The translations under genes and the position numbers were made by a program. Below are positions 55,090-64,000 of a DNA stretch of 64,000 nt, in pieces (positions within the stretch are counted from its first letter, which is position 1; the number at the start of each line of letters is the position of its first letter). Below the pieces are notes generated by a model, which searched no databases, was not told the origin of the DNA, and saw nothing but the letters and a program-made list of their open reading frames with translations. The stretch spans positions 684,001-748,000 of the forward strand of contig JAXIVH010000044.1 of assembly GCA_036785325.1 (NCBI GenBank). Reading direction: 5' to 3'. The DNA is from Urophycis tenuis (Eukaryota > Chordata > Actinopteri > Gadiformes > Phycidae).

Positions 55090-56305
55090 TGTAACCCAGA
55101 GGTAACTACAGTTACTTATTGTAAGCTCTTCAAGTTTGTTCTGGGAGCATTGCCGTTAAAGCACCATTACGGTAGTTTTGCGACATCCAGCTGGTTTCCA
55201 ACCCTAGTGGGAATCGTAGGCTCTGAGGGATGTACTGCAATTGCAACTCAACGTGTTGCCTCCGTGTTCCTCCGGTAGAGCTTATAACTGTGGTGTTTCA
55301 TTGTCAGGTGAGCATTAACAGTTAATGGGTAATGTTGCTAGTGTTGTAATGACGTGTTGTATATACTGTATGAAGGTTGAGTTAAACGAATGAGCAAATA
55401 TTATTGATTTGTTGACGGCGTGTAATGCTAAGTGCCTGCTATGTGTTCTGAAGGTAACTAAATGCTAACGCAAGTCATGTTGCACAGCAGTGTCATATAA
55501 TTCTGTACTTTTCCTTTACTTTCTGTTGTCATGTATTAGTTTATAATCTGTGCTGATGTAAACTTAGTGACGTGTTACTATAGTGGGAATCGTGAGCTCT
55601 GAGGGACGTACGGCAGTCGCAGCTCAACGTGTTGCCTCCGTGTTCAAGTTCAAGATTCAAGTAAACTTTATTGTCAGTTTTCATGAATGTACAGGCCATA
55701 CACAAGAACCAAAATGCCGTTTCCCTCAATCCCTGGTGCAAGACAGGTTATAAGCTCTTCCTCCGGTAGAGCTTATAACTGGTGTTTTTCATTGTTAGCG
55801 ACGGTCGACTTCAGAGAGGGAGAGGGAGACTGCCCAGGTGTCCTGGTGGTCGCAGAGGAGAATGTCTTCGTGACCCGACCCCTTGACCATTCTCCAGGCA
55901 GACACACAGACATATCCCAACCCCCCTGCACATGCTACACATATATCATAAATAGAAAGAGCTCTATTTTTCGGCTGGCCAGCCATTTATTTTTTACTAT
56001 TTTTTCAACACCTGATCGGTGATTTTGTTTCATTCTCTTTTCTTTTATTTGTTTATGGAGTAAATACTCCCTACCTGTAAAACTCAAACCGAGTATTCAA
56101 GTTTTCCTTTCTTTTCAAAGAGTTAGATTCTAAATACATTTATTTTCATATATGTATATATATGGTGAATGTTATAACTTTTGAGTTGTTTCTGTGAAGA
56201 ATTAAGAGGTGAGATGAAATTTCTGTCCCAGAAATATCTGAATAAATCCTGGGTTGGTAGTAAACTGCTATCAGGAGTCTTGAGTGTTTCTATTGGTTGG
56301 TTACA
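55090..56305 (+). mobile_element. LTR (1,216 bp), probably 5' LTR
   Basis: Starts TGTAACCCAG and ends TTGGTTACA, as the solo LTR at 15787. Shared landmarks include GTGTTGCC-like and CCGTGTTC segments, GAGCTCTAT, GGCTGGCCAGCCATTT and AATAAATCCTGGG near the end. The ~100-bp block beginning TAGTGGGAATCG occurs twice (55204, 55581), as in the solo LTR. The second block is interrupted at about 55647-55755 by a retroposon tail (TTCAAG, CTTTATTGTCA). A primer-binding site lies 19 bp downstream. No 3' LTR is seen before the window ends. Confidence 0.82.
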
Positions 56306-56324
56306 ATAATAGCAGTCGAAAAAT

Positions 56325-56342
56325 TGGTGCCTGAACAGGGAC
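56325..56342 (+). other. Primer-binding site for tRNA-Lys
   Basis: TGGTGCCTGAACAGGGAC is complementary to a tRNA-Lys 3' end with CCA added. It matches the tRNA-Lys gene at 6534-6606 at 17 of 18 positions; the difference is the discriminator base. The 19-bp gap from the LTR end is longer than usual. Confidence 0.82.
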
Positions 56343-56499
56343 TAGAAGTGCATCCACCTCGTCTTCTGTGTTTTTTTTAGTGCATCATTTTTAGAATTTA
56401 GCCATTTCAGGGTTAAAAATTGAGCTTTGTGACATCTATGGTTTTGACTTAGAGTGCTCTGTACTTATAAGGGGTGTTCCAGATCAGGTGAAACTAGAC
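56343..56499 (+). other. Start of LTR-element internal region
   Basis: About 160 bp of leader-like sequence with no coding frame, cut off at 56500 by a Charlie-type hAT element. The rest of the LTR element's internal region is not seen in the window. Confidence 0.5.
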
Positions 56500-56734
56500 C
56501 AGTTGTTCCCAAACTTTTTGTGCCCAAGGCACACCAAAGGACAAGTAAAAATCTCAAGGTACACCTATTGTGCAAAATAGCCTTTATAACACGTGTTATC
56601 ACTCATATCATGTAAAATACCTTAAATGTGCATACTTAATTACTAATGTCAAATAAAATGTGACAAAGACAACTACTCAATCACAATCACTCATGAAATA
56701 TTTATTAACAAAAATATTTCAAAAATGAATTTGT

Positions 56735-59700
56735 TGGCTTCCTTCTGTCTCGCAAGACAATGGAGTATGCACCAGGGATTTGTCATGTTGGGCTACAGGC
56801 CCTGCTGTGGCTGAACAGTCCGATCCGAGAGTGGCAGTCTCTGTTACAGTTTCCACAGATATACTGTGAGCCTGCCTCTGTGGATGCTGGTGCTGCCTTC
56901 TGCTGCCTGCGCGTCTTCCTCTCCCCCCAAAGGTCCTCTCTCCTTCTCTCGCTCCTCTGGATGGCTGCCTTGATGGCAAGCCTCCAGTTGCTGCGGTCCG
57001 CAGCTTCAGCTTCCCAGCCAGCTGGGTCGATGTTGCCTGCCTTCAGGTCTCGCTTGCAGACATCCTTGTAGCGGAGAAGAGGCCTTCCTTTGGGTCTGGA
57101 CCCAGTTGCAAGCTCCCCGTAGAGCACGTCTTTTGGTATTCTGCCATCTTGCATGCGGCTGACATGGCCAAGCCAGCGTAAGCGCCTTTGGGTAAGCAAA
57201 GCAAACATGCTTGGTGTTCCCGCCTGAGCCAGAACATTCTTGTTGGGGGTACGGTCCTGCCAGGTGATGCCAAGAATCCTTCTAAGACAGCGTAGATGGA
57301 ATGAGTTGGGTCTACGTTCTCGGTGGGAGTAGAGGGTCCATGCTTCGCTGGCATACAGCAGTGTGCTAAGCACACAGGCTTGGTACACCTTCATCTTGGT
57401 GTTGATGGTAAGCATGGAGTTGTCCCAGACCCTCTTTGCAAGGCGGGCCATTGATGTTGCAGCCCTGCCGATCCTTATGTTCAGCTCAGCGTCCAGGGAG
57501 AGGTTTTTTGAGATGGTGGAGCCGAGGTATGTAAAGGCCCCCACCACCTCAAGGGTGTGGTCACTGATGGAGATACAGGGGATGCTGCAGGCGTCTTGGC
57601 CCACGATGTGGGTCTTTTTCAGGCTGATTGTGAGACCAAACTCTCCGCAGGCACATGAGAAGCGGCTGATGAGGCGTTGTAGAGCCTCCTCGGTGTGTGC
57701 CGTCAGAGCAGCGTCATCTGCAAAGAGCAGCTCCCTGATCAGTACTTTCCTTACTTTGGTCTTTGCCCTGAGACGTGCAAGGTTAAAGAGATTTCCATCG
57801 CTTCTGGTGTGGAGGTATACGCCATCATCTGACTGGTTGAAGGCGTATGATAGCAGTAAGGAGAAGAATATTCCAAAGAGTGTCGGAGCGAGCACACACC
57901 CTTGTTTCACTCCGCTCCTGATTGGAAATGGGTCGGAAGCAGAGCCGTCGTACTGGACGATGCCTTTTGTGTCTTCATGACAGGACTCGATCAGTCTCAG
58001 GAGCTTGGGGGGACAGCCAATCTTCTGCAGAAGGATGAAGAGGCCTTTCCTACTGACAAGGTCAAAGGCCTTTGTCAGGTCAATGAAGGCGAGGTACAAT
58101 GGCTGCCTCTGCTCACGGCACTTCTCCTGCATCTGCCTGAGTGAGAATATCATGTCGACTGTAGATCTCCCTGCTCTGAATCCACATTGTGCCTCAGGGT
58201 ATATGCGTTCTGTGAGTGACTGCAACCTGCTCAGTGGGACACGGGCAAAAGCCTTGCCAACCACGCTGAGCAGTGAAATTCCTCTGTAATTGTTGCAGTC
58301 GCTGCAATCTCCTTTGTTCTTGTAGAGTGTAATGATGTTTGCGTCCCGCATGTCCTGGGGTACAGTCCCTTCCTCCCAACACTGTAAAATTAGCTTGTGG
58401 AGGTGGTTGAGGAGAGAGCTCGACTTTCCAGCCTTCATGACCTCTGGAGGAATTCCATCACTCCCTGGAGCTTTACCACGGGCCAGGGTGTCGATGGCCT
58501 TCCCAAGCTCTTCTATGGAGGGTGGAACGTCAAGCTCTTCAATGACAGGCAGGGAGATGGTGCTTTCCACTGCCATATCGGTGACCGTGTTCTCCCTTGC
58601 ATAGAGCTCCTGGTAATGCTCCACCCATCTCTCCATCTGTTTACCTCGGTCTGTCAGGATGGCACCTGTGGCAGACTTGAGTGGTGCAACCTTGACTGTA
58701 CTTGGGCCAAAGGCTTTCTTTATGCCCTCATACATGGCGCCGATGTTTCCGCTGTCAGAGGAGAGCTGGATGCTCTGGCAGAAGTCCAGCCAATAGCCAT
58801 TGGTGCATTGTCGAGCCGTCCGCTGCGCATCACTTCGGGCCTTCCTGTATGCAGCGAGTGTTTTCTCTGTAGGCCCCCTCTTGTAATCAAGCATTGCTGT
58901 TCGCTTGACTGCGATCACAGGTTCCAATAAAGCGATTCCAGATTCAAACCAGTCTGGGTTCCTCCTCTCCTTCTTGCCAAAGATGTCCATGGCAGATTTG
59001 TAGGTGAAGTCACGGATGTGGCACCATCTCTCTTCGGCATTGCCGTTTGGGCAGTCCCTGAGAGCAGCCTCGACAGTGCTGATGAAACGCTCGCACTCAG
59101 CAGGGATTGATGTCCTTGCTGTGTTGATTCGTGGGCGTCCTTTCTGCTTTGAGCGGTGGATTTGCTTGCACTGAAGACGCACCTTGCTGACAACCAGGGA
59201 GTGGTCAGTGTCGCAGTCAGCACTATGGTAGCTGCGGGTAACAAGGATGCAGTTCAGCATGGCCCTTTTAGTGATGACCAGATCCAGTTGGTGCCAGTGG
59301 TGTGATCTGGGATGCCGCCAGGACACCCTGTGGATGAGCTTGGTGGAGAAGAATGTATTGGTTATGCAGAGGTTGTAATAAGAGCATAACTTCAACAGTC
59401 TCTGCCCATTTTCATTCAACCTGCCAACGCCGAAGTGGCCAATGCTGCGAGGCCAGGAGTTGTAGTCGTCCCCGGTTCGAGCATTGAAGTCCCCAAGCAT
59501 GAACAAATGTTCGGTCTCAGGGATCTCTCTGACAGTATTCTCCAGCTCCTCGTAGAACTCATCCTTTGCCTCGGCAGGGGAGCAGAGTGTAGGGGCGTAG
59601 ATGCTCAGGATAGTCGCCGGGCCTGAAGATGTTGATAGGCGAAGAGAGAGTATCCGAGGTGTGCCTTTTGATGGCGGTTCGACTGAAGCTAGAATGGAGT

Positions 59701-60650
59701 TTCTTACTGCGAAACCAACGCCATGTATTCGATGTTACTCTGGTTCTTTGCCCTGCCAAAAGAATGTGTAGTCCTGTTCACGGAGGCTGCCATTTGATGG
59801 AAGTCTTGTTTCCTGCAAAGCAGCGATGTCAATGTTGAGCCTCTTGAGCTCCCGATTGATGATTGCCGTTTTTCTGGAATCATCAACCTGCTGTAGGTCT
59901 TCTGAAAGGCCAGGGCACAAAGTCCTGACGTTCCAGCTTGCTAGCCGTAAGGTTGGTGCTTTCTTCTTTTTCGTTTTTCGTTTTCCGTTTTTTTTTTCGT
60001 TTTGCGTTTTGCCGGGTGAAGGTGTTTTACAGTCTGCTTTTCGGTCTTTCCCCTTAGCTCCAAGCACCCATTGAAGCAGGCAGACTGTGGCGGGTCAGCA
60101 CCTAATTGGCTGGGGGCTGCCCAGCTCGAGGCGGGCGATGGCTGACCAGTGGGACTGAAATGTCCCTCCCACTGTCGGAGACAACCCGTAGCGTCTGAGC
60201 TTACGCCAATCTGCTCTGGACTTAAAACTCGTAACTGCTGTCTCCCGTGTTGTTTCTGTCGCTGAGGGTCAGCGGCACTGAAGTGACCTCTCCAGGGTGC
60301 ATGCCTGGGCGGAATATAAGGAGATCCCGTGGTGCCCAGTCATCAGAATCCCCCTCTCGGCCTTGCTGATGTGATCCAAAGGAAAGCAGGGCAATACATT
60401 TGGCATCAGCTTGGCTGCAGGCGCTGCCAGCAGAGGATCAGCTATGACCCCAAGCCGCCTAAGGGGCGCCACTCCTGATTTTCTGTTTGGGTTTATTCCC
60501 ATCTTCACCGTAACCCTGGTTTGGGGGCTGACGGGTACTGGGCCTTGCCACAGGCCGCCCGGAGGTAATGGTGGTTAGAGGTACCCTCATTTTTATCCCC
60601 TAGGTCCATGCCCCCCACCATCGGATGCAGTTTAGCGTCGTGCCCAGGAC
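56735..60650 (-). mobile_element. Nimb/I-like LINE, near full length
   Basis: A minus-strand 3.9-kb element flanked by GAATTT at 56729-56734 and 60651-60656, a short possible target duplication. It has a leader of about 580 bp, a single long ORF and a short 3' end finishing near GGAAGCCAAC (minus-strand reading) without a long A tail. The clade assignment rests on protein layout (APE endonuclease, RT, C-terminal zinc finger, single ORF). Confidence 0.75.
56783..60067 (-). pseudogene. LINE endonuclease-RT, ~1,094 codons, one stop
   Basis: One frame is open from 60067 to 56783 apart from a single TAA at 59735-59737, between the APE-endonuclease motifs RLASWNVRTL/ALQETRLP and the rest (GVGFAVRNS, SIYAPTL, LGDFNART, DTDHSLVVSKVRLQ). 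The RT has GKAPGSDGIPPEV, NNYRGISLLSVVGKAFA, QCGFRAGRSTVDMIFSLRQM, FIDLTKAFDLVSRKGL, VKQGCVLAPTLF and the catalytic ELLFADDAALTAH. The C terminus ends in a C-x2-C...H-x4-C finger (CGNCNRDCHSRIGLFSHSRAC, last Cys near 56795). All key residues seen are intact, so this copy is disabled by one base and is probably young. Confidence 0.87.
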
Positions 60651-60889
60651 GAATTTACAACTTCAAATTCTATCTATATATCAATTTAGGCTTCATCAAA
60701 GCAGCATTTAAACCAAACAGGTCACAAAATTAAAAGGAAATTCAGCACAGAGAACTGTCAATACAAGGAAGCTGCACTGTCCATGGTCCTGACCTACAAA
60801 TTATAAATGTAACATTTTGAATCAGCCTTGAAACATGTGCTATTGTAAATATTTACCGTATTAGTGAGATACGTGTGCCTGTTGGGGCG

Positions 60890-62470
60890 TACCGATTTTT
60901 TTAATCCTTGGTGGCACTAAGGAGAGGGCCACTCGCAAGTCCTGTTCAACAGAGAGCCCTGACCTCCTCTTGTTCTTCATGTGAACCAAAGTAGAGAACG
61001 CCAACTCACACAGGTAGGTAGTGGGAAAAGTAGAAGCTGCTCAATCGCGCGGTGGGAGATGCTTGGGTACTCCGATGCAGAAGCCAACCAAAACTGATCC
61101 AGTGAGAGCTCACTATATTTGAGTCTCAGTGTGCGGTCTACGCGGAGCTCTGCGCACTCCTCTCTCTCTTTCATAGTGAGCTTTTCTGTTGAGGATTCCT
61201 GGTTGAATGGGTCTCGGATCAAGTCATAGTCCTCGATGTCAGCCACAAGTGGAAAATAGCGCTCAAACCTCTCTTTTAAGGTCTGAAGATGTTCGGCATA
61301 TACAGCACGTTCCCTAGCTGCCTGTGGCGCTGCTGATGCCAGCGGGAACATGTCCATGGAGCCCTGTTCCAAAGCCTCGCGCCACAGGATAAGTTTGCCC
61401 ATAAACCCCCGAATCTTGTCTGTAGATGATCAAATGTTTTCATTCCCGCCCTGAAGCTTGGCGTTTAACTCGTTGAGATGCCCAAATATGTTTGCAAGGT
61501 AAGCCAGCCTGGCACACCACCTCTCATCCGCGACCTTGTCCTTATGTGGGACAGTGTGTTCACGTGAAAATTCCAAAAGCTCTTCCCGAAGCTCATAAAG
61601 ACGGGATAGGACTTTCCCCCGTGACAGCCAATGTACCTCTGTGTGGAGGATCAGGCTTTGGTGGTCGGCTCCCATCTCGGCGCACAGCTGGGAGAAGAGG
61701 CGAGATTTCAGGGGCCTTGATTTGATGTAATTCACCATCTGCACAGCCTGATCCAGCACCTCAGTTAACTCATGGTTTTGGCAAGTAATCGCCTCTCGGT
61801 GCAAAATGCAGTGGTTTGTCACAATATGTGGGTTTTGTGCTTTCACCTTAGCAATAAATCCTTTCACTCTCCCCGTCATGCATGCCGCACCATCTGTGCA
61901 AAGACTGACGCACATATTCCAGGTCAGACTGTCTTTTAAATAGTTATTAGTTACCCTGAATATTTCTTCTCCCGTAGTATGGCTTTCCATTTCTTTGCAG
62001 ACGAAAAAATTCTCTTTGATAGTCATCAACATATCTGACGTTTGCCAGAAGTTGGGCAGCCCCACTTATGTCAGTAGATTTGTCTATTTGTAGGGAAAAT
62101 CTGCCGCTCGCCTGCAGTTTCTCTGTCAAATGTTGCTCAATGTCTTTAACTGATTTTATTATCAGACGACAAAACTTTGGATAGCTCATTTGCGGCATCT
62201 GGACCCAGCATGACACCTACAATTTTTTTGCAAGCGGGAAGGATGAGTGTCTCCGCAATTGTGTGAGGCTTCTTCTGCTTTGCAATAAGCTCTGCTAGCA
62301 TGTAACTAGCCTCCATCAGACACTTTTACACAATCCAACAAACGGTCTTTCTGCCTCTGGTTCAGATCCCGCTCAGATCAGCTCTTTTGAAGTAGGCAAA
62401 GTTCCTCTCAACATAGAAGGGATGTTTAGTTTCCAAGTGCCTCTTCAGCTTGCTTGGGACCATGTTAGTG
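60890..62470 (-). pseudogene. Charlie/ZBED5-like hAT transposase, decayed
   Basis: On the minus strand: the end of a BED finger (MVPSKLKRHLETKHPF near 62465), a gap with stops, then KSVKDIEQHLTEKLQ and FSLQIDKSTDISGAAQLLAN (first catalytic Asp). After a frameshift near 62000 come CTDGAACMTGRVKGF (second Asp), NHCILHREAI and EVHWLSRGKVLSRL (insertion-domain Trp), then LDQFWLASASEYPSIS and the dimerisation-region start near 61030-60890. Frameshifts lie near 61035, 61410 and 62000. It matches the ZBED5/SCAND3-type Charlie family and is inactive here. Confidence 0.82.
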
Positions 62471-62475
62471 TGGCA

Positions 62476-63240
62476 TGACGGGGGAATTGCTCGACTACGC
62501 CACCCCAGAAATCTTAGGGGACCTGGGGAACACCCATTTATTTATATCCCAAAAAGCACACACAGGTACATTATATACTGAAGACAGACACACATATGAT
62601 ACAAAACAGATAATTTATTGTCAAAGACGAGAAGACATTAAGACAAATAAATTAAGCTTTGACTACCATAAAGGCAGATGGCAGTTAACATGGGCCCAGA
62701 CCCAACCCGCTAGGTGGAGGAAGCTACACAAGTTAGCTAGATGGGAGTAGCACTAAGGAAGGGGTTCGCCACAGAAATGGAAGAGGACATTTCAACAAGG
62801 CCACACATGTCACACACACTACACACACATATTGCACAGTAAAATTGCAAACGTGATAAAGTAAAGTTGATACGAACATCTAGTCAACATGGGAGATGAA
62901 AAAGGGGGAGGGGCTCCAGGGCAGAATTAACTAGTACTCAGTACAGTCAGTGGTTGCACCAACAACAAAAAAACAAATGAAATTAAACAATGACATGCAC
63001 ACTTTCTCAAGAGCACATAAATAAAGGGAAAACTGACATTGAACACAAATGGAAATCCACTGAAACAAAAACAGCAGTGCCAGAACTGTCTTCCATCATC
63101 CCAGTTATCCGGGATTGGGCAGAGAGTAGCGGGAAGCATGGGAAGCCACTCCGAGGGCTAGAAGCAATACCATAGCACTCCAGGAAGGTGCTGATGGCAA
63201 AGCGACCAAGACCAACACACCTCAATGGAAGTGAACGTAG
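62476..63240. other. No gene recognised
   Basis: The junction after the Charlie BED fragment leads into CGGGGGAATTGCTCGACTAC and a region with ACACACA tracts (62805-62835). A 91-aa frame at 62475-62750 has no motif. It may be part of another LTR or gene remnant, but I cannot support that. Confidence 0.35.
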
Positions 63241-64000
63241 GGCTGGGCGGTATATCGATATTTTAAATATATCGATATTTTTTCAAACAAGATATGGAAC
63301 GAGACGCTATCGTCAATATCGATATAGTTTCATTTGCGTTTAAAGTACAGCACTTTGTTCCAAATAACAGCCGTTTCGAGCCGCGCCTGCCGCCTGCTAT
63401 TTCGTTCTCTTCTCTGCGAGGCACTATCTCTCTGTGTACAACGTGTGGCTTTCACAGATACTTTGTAGCGACGCTGCAGCAGACTTTCGTGGGCAGGCAA
63501 CTTCTCCGCGACTGCGCTTCTTTCATTCGCTTTCGCTGGCTACATCGAATCTAAATGACACGTTGGCTAGATGACATAAAATATCAAATGAATGGACGAT
63601 AACATAACGGATATTTTATGATAACTGACGATATATATATATATATATTTCACGAAGCATCGGAGCGTTCTGATCCGTCTTTTAAGAAACATTGCCGCTG
63701 CTTAGCCTATTTAAGATGCTATGCATAGACTGACTGCACCCACTGTTTTGCTACGATTGCAGAATTTTGCCTTTTATTAAAACATTCATATAGTTTCTAC
63801 TATACTAGGCTACAATAAAACGATTTCGGCATAGGCTATCGTTCCTGTAACGTCGGGACCGCATTGTCAAATTCGAGAATGGTGACATTTGCCACATCTT
63901 GCTCTGACTGTTTTTGACTCATTCATTTTAAAATGTTCAGCTACCCTGTCCTACACCCAAATTAAAGATTGAGTTTGCAATCAGCAAGGCAGATTAATGA
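63241..64000 (+). mobile_element. Left end of a hAT-like element (TATCGATA-rich)
   Basis: TAGGGCTGGGCGGTATATCG starts at 63239 and is followed by repeated ATATCGATATTT palindromes, the terminal signature of a common fish hAT group and similar to the MITE ends at 45756. A (TA)n tract lies at 63632-63648. No opposite terminus appears before the window ends. The coding-looking frame 63294-63554 is not assignable. Confidence 0.55.

Larger units (their letters stand above)
56500..62475 (-). mobile_element. Charlie-type hAT transposon carrying a LINE
   Basis: The left end CAGTTGTTCCCAAACTTTTTG closely resembles the Charlie terminal consensus (CAGTGGTTCCCAAA). Transposase fragments run on the minus strand at 60890-62470. 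The element's 3' non-coding region is interrupted by a complete LINE (56735-60650). The opposite terminus is not found; sequence of Charlie type stops at about 62475. Confidence 0.75.

Overview
This window is typical of a teleost (ray-finned) fish nuclear genome. It contains Tx1-, Rex1/L2-, RTE/Rex3- and Nimb/I-like non-LTR retrotransposons, hAT families with the fish-type TAGGGCTGGG termini, a vertebrate tRNA-Lys, long dinucleotide microsatellites, and GT-AG split genes. Almost all of it is mobile or repetitive. Host coding sequence is limited to fragments of a zona pellucida (ZP) domain gene and a repeatedly duplicated two-exon cassette. All calls come from reading the sequence; no database search was run.

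Layout. 1-5665: exons of a ZP-domain gene. One exon is split by a 4.88-kb hAT-like DNA transposon (482-5363) with 12-bp inverted termini, a GGTACC target duplication and an open two-exon transposase of about 1,028 aa. 6534-8142: an intact tRNA-Lys(TTT), decayed tRNA-like repeats on both strands, and a hairpin-forming minisatellite. 8143-13690: a Tx1/L1-like LINE on the minus strand, inserted inside one of the tRNA-like repeats. 13743-13771: a second partial copy of a ZP exon. 15425-17040: a CCAAT-box cluster, then the apparent founder sequence of a satellite, split by a 1.1-kb solo LTR. 17040-38216: about 73 monomers of a ~214-bp satellite in five arrays, separated by five copies of a two-exon cassette. 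38217-41755: a Rex1/L2-like LINE with part of its RT missing.

41844-52571: three minus-strand decayed coding blocks of a mobile-element family I cannot name. Two of them carry acidic motifs in the order expected of a FEN/XPG-like PIN nuclease. Between them lies a pair of nested hAT MITEs, each with a perfect 8-bp target duplication. 52902-54953: a 5'-truncated RTE/Rex3-like LINE with a 13-bp target duplication. 55090-56342: an LTR followed by a tRNA-Lys primer-binding site. 56500-62475: a Charlie-type hAT inserted in the LTR element, itself carrying a nearly intact Nimb/I-like LINE. 63241-64000: one end of another hAT element.

The genes do not form a pathway. The organising process is repeated insertion, duplication and unequal exchange. 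The most notable points are a clean transposon insertion into a ZP coding exon, a satellite whose likely founder sequence is still recognisable next to it, the co-amplified exon cassette, and the PIN-nuclease-like mobile-element genes.
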